A stretch of 31,013 bases of DNA from an uncultured Planctomycetales bacterium. GTDB taxonomy: Bacteria > Planctomycetota > Planctomycetia > Pirellulales > Thermoguttaceae. The notes under the pieces were generated by a model that was not told the DNA's origin, made no database searches, and saw nothing but the letters and a program-made list of their open reading frames with translations. Shown here in pieces: positions 7,458 through 16,027 of this stretch. Within the stretch, counting starts at the first letter, position 1; every line of letters begins with the position of its first letter. The DNA is taken from the NCBI GenBank assembly GCA_937889015.1, contig CALARR010000358.1:1-31013 (forward strand). The letters run 5' to 3'. The position numbers were made by a program, and so were the translations under genes.

Positions 7458-9351
7458 ATTGCCGACGATCGCCGGCAGGTATTGCATGTCCCGCTCCAGC
7501 CATCCGACGTCGCCCCCAGCCATGCCCAACAGTGCAGCCCCCCCCCCAGCGCCTTCGTCGGGTGTCGTATCGCGACTTGACTCTTTCTTGTCAGCACACC
7601 GCGTGTGGGTGTTGGCCGTGATCGTGCTTTCATCGCTTGCTGTGCGGGCCGTCTATTTCCGACAGGCCAATGCCGGTCCGCTGCTGCGGATGCACGAGTG
7701 GGACCAGTCGGACATGAGCTACTATGACCACTGGGCGCGGACGATCCTCGACGGCGACCCGTTGTGCGAATTGCTCTGGCCCCCTCATCACTTTTGGCAC
7801 GGACTGATCGCCGAGACCTGGATGAAGCAGAATCCCGAGCTTCGCGCCGAGATGCAGCGTGAGGCGGAGCAGTTGGGGCCGAAGATCACGGCCGAACAAG
7901 TCCTGTGGCGGAACTGGTTGGGTCCCAAGCGGTTTTACCAGGAGCCCGGGTATCCGTATCTAATCGCGTTGACCTATGCGGTCTGTGGACGATCTCCCCA
8001 TTGGGTGCTCTTGTGGCAAATGGGGTTAGGAATTCTCAGCGCGCTGCTGGTATGGCGGATCACGAATCGTCACTTTGGAGCCACGGCCGCGGCCGTGGCT
8101 GGAATGGCCGCGGCGACCTGCAGTCCGACGTTATGCTATGAGTTGCTGCTGCTGCGCGACTGCTTGCTGGTGTTCTTGAGCCTGGTGCTGGTGGAACTGA
8201 CCGACCAGGCGCTGGCTCGGGGCCGGCTGGGTTGGTGGGCCCTGCTGGGAGGGGCGGTGGGCTGTGGCCTGGCGGTGAAGGGGATTTTCAACCTCTATCT
8301 GGTGGGCGTACTGGGCCTGTTGGTCGCCACCTACTGGCGGCAATGGGGCCCGATGCTCCTGCGCGCCGGTGTGGTCTTGGCGGCGATGCTCGCCGTGCTC
8401 TCGCCGATAATCGTGCGCAACATGGCCGTGGGGGTTGCGCCGTTTGCCTTGGCGGGCAATGCGGGTTTCGCCTTTATCCAGAACAACGCCCCGGACTACA
8501 AGTGGATCTACCCGAACCTGGTGAACGAGGAGTATTTCCCCGAGATCGCAGGACGCACCGGTGGGCAACTACTTCCGGCCATGGTCGCGACCTTGCGGGC
8601 TCATCCCAGTGTGTGGAGCGTGGTCTGGATGTACTGCTGCAAGTTCGACGCGGCATGGCACTGGTGGGAGCGTCCGGACAATGTCAGTTCGTATTTCTAC
8701 GAGTTGTACGCCCCCATTCTTCGCTGGCTGCCGGTGAACTTCACGATCATCTCACCGTTGGCCCTGGTGGGATTGGGATTAACGTTGCGCGACTTCCGCC
8801 GCCACAAGTCTCTGTATCTCGTGGTGTTTGTGACCCTGGTGCCGATGTTGCTGTTCAATGTCCTGGGACGTTTTCGGCTGCCTATGGTGGTTGCAGTGCT
8901 GCCCTTCGCGGCGATGAGCGTCGTACAGGCCGCTGCCTGGCTCAGCGAGCGGCGCTGGTGGAAGGGCGGCTGCACGGTGGCGGCTGCCGTGCTATTGGGG
9001 GTGTGGTTTTCCCGGCCGCTGCCCGCCGAAGTCTCGCTTGCGCGGGGTTGCGATTTCGCGGCCACGTTCGGCTTTTATTATCAAGCTCCAGTCATGGAAG
9101 CGGTGCGCGGTCAGCGCTGGCCCGAGGCGATCACCTACCTTGAGAACTTCGTACGTCACGAACCGCCGGTGTTACGTGATGCGACTCCCGCCGATCGTGC
9201 TCAGGGGAGGGATCAACAGACGATTGCCTTGCTTCTGTCCGACGCGAATCGGCACTGTGGCGGCCTGCAATTGCTGTGCGGAGATCGGGCGGCGGCGGAA
9301 TCTCACTTTCAGCGCAGCCTTTTCTTGCGGCGCTATGCGACCGGTCGGTGA
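7450..9351 (+). CDS. GT39-type membrane glycosyltransferase
   Basis: A polytopic membrane protein of about 633 aa. A Ser/Pro-rich cytoplasmic N-terminus precedes a first helix (VWVLAVIVLSSLAVRAVYF) and an extracytoplasmic loop with acidic residues (HEWDQSDMSYYDHWA), as in ArnT/PMT-like GT-C enzymes, which take sugars from polyprenyl-phosphate donors. Many more hydrophobic helices follow, for example LLVATYWRQW to VLAAMLAVLSPIIV and VFVTLVPMLLFNVLG. After the last helix is a soluble tail of roughly 120 residues with TPR-like features (WPEAITYLENFVR, AAAESHFQRSL). The start is uncertain: TTG 7444, ATG 7450 or ATG 7486; the last has the best upstream purine run. It overlaps the epimerase gene and likely acts with it on a cell-surface glycan. 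Confidence 0.8.
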   Translation: MSELPTIAGRYCMSRSSHPTSPPAMPNSAAPPPAPSSGVVSRLDSFLSAHRVWVLAVIVLSSLAVRAVYFRQANAGPLLRMHEWDQSDMSYYDHWARTILDGDPLCELLWPPHHFWHGLIAETWMKQNPELRAEMQREAEQLGPKITAEQVLWRNWLGPKRFYQEPGYPYLIALTYAVCGRSPHWVLLWQMGLGILSALLVWRITNRHFGATAAAVAGMAAATCSPTLCYELLLLRDCLLVFLSLVLVELTDQALARGRLGWWALLGGAVGCGLAVKGIFNLYLVGVLGLLVATYWRQWGPMLLRAGVVLAAMLAVLSPIIVRNMAVGVAPFALAGNAGFAFIQNNAPDYKWIYPNLVNEEYFPEIAGRTGGQLLPAMVATLRAHPSVWSVVWMYCCKFDAAWHWWERPDNVSSYFYELYAPILRWLPVNFTIISPLALVGLGLTLRDFRRHKSLYLVVFVTLVPMLLFNVLGRFRLPMVVAVLPFAAMSVVQAAAWLSERRWWKGGCTVAAAVLLGVWFSRPLPAEVSLARGCDFAATFGFYYQAPVMEAVRGQRWPEAITYLENFVRHEPPVLRDATPADRAQGRDQQTIALLLSDANRHCGGLQLLCGDRAAAESHFQRSLFLRRYATGR

Positions 9352-9696
9352 GGGTTGGACCTCGGTTACTCGAGGGGAACAGGCGTGCCGTTTTGCGTAC
9401 GATCTACGGCCTTGTCCGGGGCATCCAGAGCTTGGTTGGTTGATGAGCTTTGCCAGCCCCGACAGGCGGTCAGGGAGATGGCCGGCGGCGTCGGTGGATT
9501 GGGCGGCCCTGGCTGCCGGTCACGACCGTTACAGGCCGCAGCGGCGGAATATTCGCTATTTCGCTTTTTTCAAACCAACTTGCCACACCTCGTTCGTTCT
9601 TCCGGCGGCTCGGGCCCTTGCCGTGGAAAGAGTTACTACTTAGGCTAAATCTTTGACTGGTCGTTCGGCTTGTCTCAAACACTGAAAGGAGCCGCC
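9352..9696. other. Intergenic region with terminator
   Basis: No gene is seen. It holds an intrinsic terminator at 9544-9570, a small 5-bp stem at 9360-9375 and a weak possible promoter for the transketolase genes: TTGCCG (9618-9623), 17 nt, TAGGCT (9641-9646). Confidence 0.5.
9544..9570 (+). terminator. Rho-independent terminator
   Basis: Arm GCGGAATA (9544-9551), loop TTCGC, arm TATTTCGC (9557-9564) with one G-T pair, then six T residues (9565-9570). This is the classic stem plus U-tract. It ends the epimerase-GT39 transcript and separates it from the transketolase genes. Confidence 0.7.
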
Positions 9697-10635
9697 TTGG
9701 CCTCTGTCTCAACTCTTCACGGGGGTGCGCGTCTGACCGCAGACTTGCAGGAAAAACTGAAGCGGAAGGCGTTCTGGGTTCGGCAGAAAGTGATGGAGAT
9801 GGCCGTGCGCGCGGGCAGCGGCCACATCAGTTCCGCCTTCTCCCAAACCGAAATGCTGGTGGCTCTGTACCAGGGCGGGATTCTACGTTGCCGGCCCCAG
9901 GAGCCTCGCTGGTCGGATCGCGACCGGATGGTTCCGAGCCGTGGTCAGGGGGGGATCGGTTTCTACCCGATTTTGGCCGACATGGGTTACTTCCCCCTGG
10001 CAGAACTAGACAATTTCTGCGGCGAGGGGAGTCGTCTGGGCGTGCACATGGAATGGGAAGTCCCGGGCGTGGAGATCATTAGCGGGTCGCTAGGGCACGG
10101 GCTACCGATCGCGACGGGCATGGCCCAGGTAGCTCTGAACGAGGGCAAGGACTATCTGGTCTACTGTTACCTGGGCGACGGAGAACTGTACGAGGGCTCG
10201 AACTGGGAGGCCGCTTTCTTCGCCGGCAAGAAGCGGCAGCACAACCTGATTTGCATTGTGGACCGCAATGGGCAGGGGGTGTTGGGTTTCACCGAGGGGG
10301 ACGGCACGTCGCGCGACGGACCGGGGATTGAACCCCTGGACAAGAAGTTCGAAGCCTTTAACTTCGAGGTTCGCGTGATCGACGGGCACGACTATGGCCA
10401 GATCTACGCGGCGCTGGCCGACGTGCGCACACGCAAGTCGGACCAACCGTTGGCGATCATTGCCAAGACGCTCAAGGGCAAGGGGCTGTCCCTGATGGAA
10501 AACCAGCGCATGTGGCACTATCGCGTTCCGGCTGCCGATGAGTTGCAGCAGGCGCTGCGCGAACTGCAGTTGGATCCGGCCGCGGTGGCAGCGCCGGCGG
10601 GCGGCAAGACGGCAGAGGGCGAACAAGGCGAGTAA
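9697..10635 (+). CDS. Transketolase, N-terminal (ThDP-binding) subunit
   Basis: The pyrophosphate-binding half of a split transketolase, 312 aa. The TTG at 9697 is preceded at 5 nt by AAAGGAG (9685-9691); an in-frame TTG at 9670 lacks such a site. The ThDP/metal motif is intact (GDGELYEGSNWEAA to VDRNGQG). Family histidines are visible in GSGHISS, RLGVHME and MWHYRVP. The usual S-K/N-G-H motif, however, reads SRGQ: Gln84 (codon CAG at 9946-9948) replaces the His that contacts ThDP and substrate (His66 in E. coli TktA). The C-terminal half is the next gene, 82 nt downstream. The pair transfers a two-carbon ketol unit; lying between glycosyltransferase genes, it may serve special sugar synthesis rather than the pentose phosphate pathway. 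Confidence 0.88.
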   Translation: MASVSTLHGGARLTADLQEKLKRKAFWVRQKVMEMAVRAGSGHISSAFSQTEMLVALYQGGILRCRPQEPRWSDRDRMVPSRGQGGIGFYPILADMGYFPLAELDNFCGEGSRLGVHMEWEVPGVEIISGSLGHGLPIATGMAQVALNEGKDYLVYCYLGDGELYEGSNWEAAFFAGKKRQHNLICIVDRNGQGVLGFTEGDGTSRDGPGIEPLDKKFEAFNFEVRVIDGHDYGQIYAALADVRTRKSDQPLAIIAKTLKGKGLSLMENQRMWHYRVPAADELQQALRELQLDPAAVAAPAGGKTAEGEQGE

Positions 10636-10717
10636 CGCCTCCAGCCGGCGAAACGTGTGCCGTTCTCGCTCCCAGGAAACGAGTCTCAATCGCGTCAACA
10701 GGAATCAGGTGCAGGTG

Positions 10718-11662
10718 ATGGCCAAGACGAAGTATATTCTCGGCATGCGGGACGCGTTTTTCACCGCGCTCTATCCACTGTTTGCGGCCAATCCCAAGAG
10801 CGTGTTTGTCTCGGCGGACAACGGAGCGCCCACGCTGGACTGCTTTGGCGACAATCTAAAGAACCAGTTCTACACCGTGGGCATCGCGGAACAGCAGATG
10901 ATCGGCATGGCTGCCGGGTTCGCCCTGGAGGGTTACAAAGCCTACGCCTACGCCATCGCCCCCTTCGTCACATTGCGGTGCTACGAGATCACCAAGCTGG
11001 ACGTGTGCGCGATGAACCTGCCGGTGGTGCTGGTGGGCGTGGGGGCCGGTTACGCGTATGACATCATGGGGCCCACGCATCACACGGTGGAGGACCTGAC
11101 GGTGATGCGGGTTTTGCCGAACTTGAAGATCTACTCGCCAGCCGACGGCATTTGTGCCGGCGCCCTGGCCAAGATCACGTTCGAAGATCCCGCCCCCCAA
11201 TACATCCGCTTCGACCGCGCTGGGATCTCCAACGTCTATCCGGACGAAGGCACCGATTTCACGCAGGGCCTGGTACCCTTGCGGCGGGGAAAAGACGTAT
11301 GCCTGATTGCTTGCGGAGTTATGGTTCACACGGCATTGCAGGTTGCCGATCAACTGCGGCAGCGGGGGATTGACGCGGGCGTGGTGGACTTGTTCCGCAT
11401 CAAGCCGATCAACACCGATCGCTTGCTGGGAGAATTGAACGGTGTGAAACGCGTGGTGACCATGGAAGAACACCTGCTGGCCGGCGGGATGGGCAGCGCT
11501 GTGCTGGAGGTTCTTTCCGACGCGGGCTTTGTGCGGCCGGTGCTTCGCATCGGTCAGAAGGACCGTTTTGTGTTCGACATGGGCGGGCGTAAGGTCATTT
11601 GGAAACGATACGGATTGGACAGCGACAGCGTCACCCAGCGTGTTGCCGACTGGTGCCGTTGA
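10718..11662 (+). CDS. Transketolase, C-terminal subunit
   Basis: The pyrimidine-binding and C-terminal domains of the split transketolase, 314 aa. The catalytic Glu that activates ThDP is present in VGIAEQQM, and the substrate His in GPTHHTVEDL (His473 of E. coli TktA). The pattern RCYEITKLDV and the C-terminal Rossmann-like domain (KDVCLIACGVMVHTALQVADQL) follow the normal order. ATG 10718 begins the family's usual N-terminus; an AGGTG lies about 6 nt upstream. The frame stays open to 10538 but the upstream translation is Arg-rich and overlaps the partner gene. It must pair with the preceding gene product to be active. Confidence 0.9.
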   Translation: MAKTKYILGMRDAFFTALYPLFAANPKSVFVSADNGAPTLDCFGDNLKNQFYTVGIAEQQMIGMAAGFALEGYKAYAYAIAPFVTLRCYEITKLDVCAMNLPVVLVGVGAGYAYDIMGPTHHTVEDLTVMRVLPNLKIYSPADGICAGALAKITFEDPAPQYIRFDRAGISNVYPDEGTDFTQGLVPLRRGKDVCLIACGVMVHTALQVADQLRQRGIDAGVVDLFRIKPINTDRLLGELNGVKRVVTMEEHLLAGGMGSAVLEVLSDAGFVRPVLRIGQKDRFVFDMGGRKVIWKRYGLDSDSVTQRVADWCR

Positions 11663-11816
11663 TCCCCGTCTATCGGGCGCCTCCCGCCGACCATTGGCGG
11701 TGCTGCAGAAGGGGGCGATTCCGTTGTTTCGGTTTGTTGACAAAGCAGGGCTCAATCGACGACGCACATCGACCCGATCTGCGCGTGGCACCTTGAACTG
11801 CGGATTCTGATCTCAT

Positions 11817-12536
11817 ATGGCACGCCCCTTCACCAGCACCCTGTTGATTCCCACCTTGAACGAAATTGAGGGCATGAAGGAGATCATGCCGCGGATCCAG
11901 CGCGACTGGGTCGACCAGATCCTGGTCGTGGATGGGAATTCCAAGGACGGCACGGCCGATTGGGCGCGCCAACAGGGCTATGAAGTCTACGTGCAGCAGA
12001 AGCGCGGCCTGCGGTTTGCCTACCTGGAGGCTCTACCCCTGATTCGGGGCGAGGTGCTGATTACCTTCAGTCCTGACGGCAACTCCATTCCCGAGTTGAT
12101 CCCTCCCCTGCTGGACAAGATGGAGCAGGGTTATGACATGGTGATCGTGTCGCGGTATCTGGACGGAGCCAAGAGCGAGGACGACGACCTGGTGACCGGC
12201 TTTGGAAACTGGCTGTTCACCAAGAGCTGCAACCTGCTGTTCGGCGGTTCGTATACCGACGCGATGGTCATGTACCGCGCGTATTACACGCGGTTGCTCA
12301 CCGAGTTGGAAATGGACCAGGACCGCTGGTACACTACGCCGGAGAAGCTGTTCTTCACCTTGATCGGCTGCGAGCCGATGCTTTCGGCGCGAGCCGCCAA
12401 GCGGAAGCTGAAGCTGGGGGAGATTCCTGGTGATGAACCGGCACGCGTCAAGGGCAGCCAACGTAAGCTGCAAGTCATTCGGTGGGGGGCCGCCTACTAC
12501 TTCCAGTTCTTGCGGGATTTCTTCTTCTGGAAGTGA
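11817..12536 (+). CDS. GT2-family glycosyltransferase (DPM-synthase-like)
   Basis: A GT-A-fold inverting glycosyltransferase of 239 aa. Motifs: the nucleotide-binding start IPTLNEIEGM (residues 11-20), VVDGNSKDGT (37-46) and the DXD-like FSPDGN (residues 84-89). Members of this group often load sugars on polyprenyl phosphate, like dolichol-phosphate mannose synthase, though a short C-terminus with one aromatic-hydrophobic stretch (YYFQFLRDFFFWK) and no clear membrane helix is all that follows. It lies 154 nt after the transketolase pair on the same strand. A plausible role is to provide a lipid-linked sugar for a GT39-like membrane enzyme such as that at 7450-9351. No good ribosome site precedes the ATG. 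Confidence 0.83.
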   Translation: MARPFTSTLLIPTLNEIEGMKEIMPRIQRDWVDQILVVDGNSKDGTADWARQQGYEVYVQQKRGLRFAYLEALPLIRGEVLITFSPDGNSIPELIPPLLDKMEQGYDMVIVSRYLDGAKSEDDDLVTGFGNWLFTKSCNLLFGGSYTDAMVMYRAYYTRLLTELEMDQDRWYTTPEKLFFTLIGCEPMLSARAAKRKLKLGEIPGDEPARVKGSQRKLQVIRWGAAYYFQFLRDFFFWK

Positions 12537-12791
12537 TCCGGTCTGCGCGATTCGGCGGAACGGATCTGGCTGAGCGGTGGTTCAGAACACCGTGGGCCGC
12601 TGCGGCTTGGCAAGCACGTCTTGGGCACTACGGCGCCGAGACTGGTTTCACTTGGGTAGGTGTGCGCGGGCCGCTTTGCGTTTCAGGGCGAGTTCTGCGG
12701 CAGCCTCCGCTCGGGCCGGAATTCGATGGTCATCTTGCAGATCCGCGCGGCGAACACATCTTCACGATCAGACGCCGTGCTTTGCGGCATG

Positions 12792-14609
12792 TTACGGCAA
12801 GGCGGCGGCCTCCCACCCGCGCCGTAAGTCATTGATCGCGTCAGATTCCGCCTGGGCGATGGTATCCGCATTGGAGGCCACTCGCCAACGCGTCTCATTG
12901 TACAGCACGGCCTGATACTTGTCGGCGAAGAAGTAGATGTGGTAATCGGCACCCAGTTTGACGAGTTCAGGGAACAACGGCGTGCCACTTCGAGGACGGC
13001 GATGAGCGTATTCCGCCCAGGGAAGAATCAGGAACCTCGAATTGCGCCACCAGACGACATGGCTCGGGTTGCGGTTGTTCTCGTAGCGATTGAAGAGGAT
13101 GCTCAGCAGCGGGACACCTTTGATCCGCTCCTGGGCTGCATCAAAGGCAATGCCGAAACCGGGGTCCCGACCGTGTTCCCGTACCAGGGTCTGAACCAAC
13201 GCCACCCCTTCGCAGCCGGGACTCTTTAGGGCGTGGAACGTGGTCACTTCACGAGTCTGTTTGGCCCCGATGCAGGAAAGCAACAGGAGGCATGCCAGTT
13301 GCACACCCCAGAGGACGCGCCAAGGGACACCCCAGGTATCGCGCGCAGTGGTCAACCACAGGAACCCCAGGCCCACCAGAAATAGCAACAGGGGCGTATA
13401 GGCATAGTAGGCATTGGCTTGAAGCACCTCGGGCGAGGGGCGGATATTCATGCGGCCACAGACAATCAAAGCCAAGTAGACCAGCAACAGGACAGCCACC
13501 AAGGCTGATGCGTGAACGAACGTGCGCTGGCCGCCGGAAAGGGCGTGGTAGCCAGCGAGAATTGTCAGGCCAAGCAGGGCCGCGATAACCAGAAAGCTGA
13601 CAAGAGTCCAACCGTTCACGGGCATGGCCCCCCAATCCGTTTCGTGGACCTGCAACCGTCCGCTCGCCGTGGCGTGGAAGGCTTGCGGGAAGAAAGGCTG
13701 CGCAAAGCAATACGCCAGCAACCGCAAGGCATGCTCCAGGCATTCCCGGGAGCATGCCTTGCCCAGGATGGTCGGCAGCCCCAAGTCGGGTTGGTAAAGG
13801 CCGGCGTGGATTCGCTGATCCACCGCATTGGCCAACTGGTAGAGGAGGGCGATCGAGCTGAACGCGAGGCACTGAAGGATTCCTCGCCGAGTCTGTGCGC
13901 GCGCATGCGCCGTCCACAACAGGAACAGGCCGGCCAAGACTGCCAAGAACTGCCCCAATTCATAGGTGAAAGCGGCGGCACAGATCAGCAGCCAGGCTCC
14001 GGCCAACTGAAACCGAGAACTGGAAGTGGGCTCTTTGCCGTCCAACGTCAGGCGTATCAACAGTTCCAATGCTACCAAGGTGCAGATCACGAACACCATG
14101 TAAGCATTGATATGCGTCCACACGATCATGACCACCACGTTGGGATTCAGGGCGAAGAACAGAGTGGCGATCACGGCCATCAGGAACTTCCATGCCGAGT
14201 CATTTCCACCTGCGCGGCCGGCGATCCGCAGGATGCGGAACATGAGGTAACACACCAGACAGTGCAACCACACGCCTGTCGCCTGCCAGGCTGGAAGATG
14301 AGCCTCATACCAGGCCTGCTGCCAGGCCAGCCAGGCGAAGAACAACGGTCGGAAGCACATCGTGTCGCCGGGGCCGACAATGCGTGTGCGATTGTAGCTA
14401 TAGGTGTGGGCGAAGATATCCCACGTCGAATGGTGGCCAAAGATGTTGATCAGGTAATCAAGGTGGTCGGCGCCGGAGAAGATGCCCATCGACGGCCAGT
14501 AGACCACCCAGATCGTGGTCACGATCAGCAAGGCCACGGCGCAGTGGCCCACGCAGCGCCAGGCGGAGGCCGACGATGGCTGTGGGGCAGACACGGGTGC
14601 AACGGGCAT
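12792..14609 (-). CDS. Polytopic membrane protein, GT-C-like
   Basis: A 605-aa integral membrane protein with roughly ten hydrophobic helices, for example ALLIVTTIWVVYW, FLMAVIATLFFAL, AYMVFVICTLVALELLI, FLAVLAGLFLLW, LVSFLVIAALLGLTIL, LVAVLLLVYLALIVCG and LLLFLVGLGFLWL. The first extracytoplasmic loop has acidic and His residues (FSGADHLDYLINIFGHH), and the soluble C-terminus (residues about 500-605) contains RYENNRNPSHVVWWRN. The design resembles GT-C glycosyltransferases or O-antigen-type membrane enzymes, but I recognise no defining family motif. It is convergent with the GT2 gene and divergent from the agmatinase gene. ATG 14609 is the first good start; no ribosome site is obvious. Confidence 0.7.
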   Translation of the reverse strand: MPVAPVSAPQPSSASAWRCVGHCAVALLIVTTIWVVYWPSMGIFSGADHLDYLINIFGHHSTWDIFAHTYSYNRTRIVGPGDTMCFRPLFFAWLAWQQAWYEAHLPAWQATGVWLHCLVCYLMFRILRIAGRAGGNDSAWKFLMAVIATLFFALNPNVVVMIVWTHINAYMVFVICTLVALELLIRLTLDGKEPTSSSRFQLAGAWLLICAAAFTYELGQFLAVLAGLFLLWTAHARAQTRRGILQCLAFSSIALLYQLANAVDQRIHAGLYQPDLGLPTILGKACSRECLEHALRLLAYCFAQPFFPQAFHATASGRLQVHETDWGAMPVNGWTLVSFLVIAALLGLTILAGYHALSGGQRTFVHASALVAVLLLVYLALIVCGRMNIRPSPEVLQANAYYAYTPLLLFLVGLGFLWLTTARDTWGVPWRVLWGVQLACLLLLSCIGAKQTREVTTFHALKSPGCEGVALVQTLVREHGRDPGFGIAFDAAQERIKGVPLLSILFNRYENNRNPSHVVWWRNSRFLILPWAEYAHRRPRSGTPLFPELVKLGADYHIYFFADKYQAVLYNETRWRVASNADTIAQAESDAINDLRRGWEAAALP

Positions 14610-14984
14610 GCAGATAGACGGCGGGAAGAGCCGCGAGGAGCGAAGACTTCAAGGCCCACCATATTGGTAGTACACAACACCCTAGCTTAGTCGGGCACAG
14701 GCAGCAATGCAATCCCGCGCATACTGTGCGCCGAAGAAAAGCCGAGTCATGACTTGCACGCGGGACCGAACGATGGTCGTCCGGAATGGCGATCCGTTGG
14801 GCGTTTTTCCGCGGGAACGTGACAATCTGCGGGGGGCGACCTGCAGACGGTTCTCTCGTTCGCCCGGGTGGAGGGGCTGTACCGCTGCCGTAGCCCCTGC
14901 TAGGCTTCAAGGACGGGCCCCGTCCGGCGTGGACGCGATGGGTGGCGGCCCATTAACCACGATCAGGCCTGCAAGAACAACCGC
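14610..14984. other. Divergent intergenic region
   Basis: A 375-nt gap between the membrane-protein and agmatinase genes. It holds a small inverted repeat (GGGGCT...AGCCCC, about 14875-14896) and a tighter palindrome at 14911-14925, but no convincing promoter for either gene and no RNA gene. Confidence 0.45.
14911..14925. promoter_or_regulatory. Palindrome upstream of agmatinase
   Basis: GGACGGG and CCCGTCC flank a single C, a perfect 7+1+7 palindrome 59 nt before the agmatinase start. The loop is too small for a hairpin, so a protein-binding site is possible; this is inference only. Confidence 0.25.
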
Positions 14985-15902
14985 ATGAGCGACATTCGAC
15001 CGCTACAATCCCCGTGGACCTTTTTGGCACTGCCGGACGAGTTGTCCGACCCGCATCGCGCCCAGGCATGGATTCTGCCGGTGCCCTACGAGGGCACGAC
15101 GTCGTATGGGGCCGGCACGCGGAACGGACCGGCGGCGATCGTGGCCGCTTCGCGTGCCCTGGAGCTTTACGATCGGGAAACCGATTGCGAGCCGGCCACG
15201 CGGCTGGGAATCCACACACTGCATCCGCTGGCCACGAACTACCGCGCCCCGGAAATCATGGTCGAAGGGATCCGGCGGATGGTGGCCAAGATCCTGAGCG
15301 GAAGCCCTGCTCCCCAGATCCTGACGATCCTGGGCGGCGAGCACACGATCTCAGCCGGCGTGGTACAAGGTCTGGCCGACGCCACCGGCGCCGACGATCT
15401 TGTGGCGGTGCAAATCGATGCCCATGCCGACCTGCGCGACGAGTATCAAGGCTCGCGTTACAGTCACGGCTGTGCGGCCCGGCGGATTCTGGACGTCTGC
15501 CCCTTGTTCCAAATCGGCATTCGCAGCCTGTCGACCGAGGAGCAGCAATTCCGCCGCGGCGAATCGCGTGTGAAGACATTTTTTAGCGAGCAGGTCGACT
15601 CCGCGCAACTCTTGCCCGAGTTGGCCGACTTCGTCCGCGGGAAGCGGGTCTTTCTGACCATCGACTTGGACGGGCTGGACCCTTCGATCATGCCTGCCGT
15701 AGGTACGCCGGAGCCGGGCGGACTCTCTTGGGGCCGAACGCTGGAAGTGGTGCGGACCGTTTGCCGCGAGGCGGCGCGCGTTCCGGTTTTCGATGTGGTG
15801 GAATTGGCGCCGATTCCAGGCGTCACAGGCCCCGATTTTTTGGCCGCCTGCCTGGTCTACAAGATTCTGGCCCTGGAAGCCTCGGCTCGCGGCCGGTTGT
15901 AG
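14985..15902 (+). CDS. Agmatinase/arginase-family ureohydrolase
   Basis: A 305-aa binuclear manganese ureohydrolase. The metal ligands are all visible: His120 in GGEHT, Asp145-His147-Asp149 in DAHADLR, and Asp227/Asp229 in TIDLDGLDPS. SHG (160-162) and the end motif VGTPEPGGLSW are typical of agmatinase (SpeB), which cuts agmatine to putrescine and urea in polyamine synthesis. Agmatinase fits better than arginase because of the PEPGGLSW and SHG-C patterns, but guanidinobutyrase and related activities are hard to exclude. Single gene with no partner; start ATG 14985 has only a weak ribosome site. Confidence 0.87.
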   Translation: MSDIRPLQSPWTFLALPDELSDPHRAQAWILPVPYEGTTSYGAGTRNGPAAIVAASRALELYDRETDCEPATRLGIHTLHPLATNYRAPEIMVEGIRRMVAKILSGSPAPQILTILGGEHTISAGVVQGLADATGADDLVAVQIDAHADLRDEYQGSRYSHGCAARRILDVCPLFQIGIRSLSTEEQQFRRGESRVKTFFSEQVDSAQLLPELADFVRGKRVFLTIDLDGLDPSIMPAVGTPEPGGLSWGRTLEVVRTVCREAARVPVFDVVELAPIPGVTGPDFLAACLVYKILALEASARGRL

Positions 15903-15913
15903 ACGACCGGCCC

Positions 15914-15923
15914 AGGGCGCCCT
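15914..15923. terminator. Short palindrome between convergent genes
   Basis: AGGGCGCCCT is a perfect 10-nt palindrome just after the agmatinase stop, in the 125-nt gap before the 3' end of the YhaN-like gene. It could help termination but has no T-tract. Confidence 0.2.
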
Positions 15924-16027
15924 TCAGATAGACCATGCAGATCGGGCCGGGCACCGACTGAAGTCTGGTCGCGGAAGCCCGCTGCTATGCAGCAACGGCC
16001 AGCGCCAGGTTGCATGACCAACAGCGT

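Noticed and set aside
11737..11742. Perfect TTGACA before the GT2 gene
   Set aside because: No -10-like sequence lies at 16-18 nt, so I did not call a promoter.
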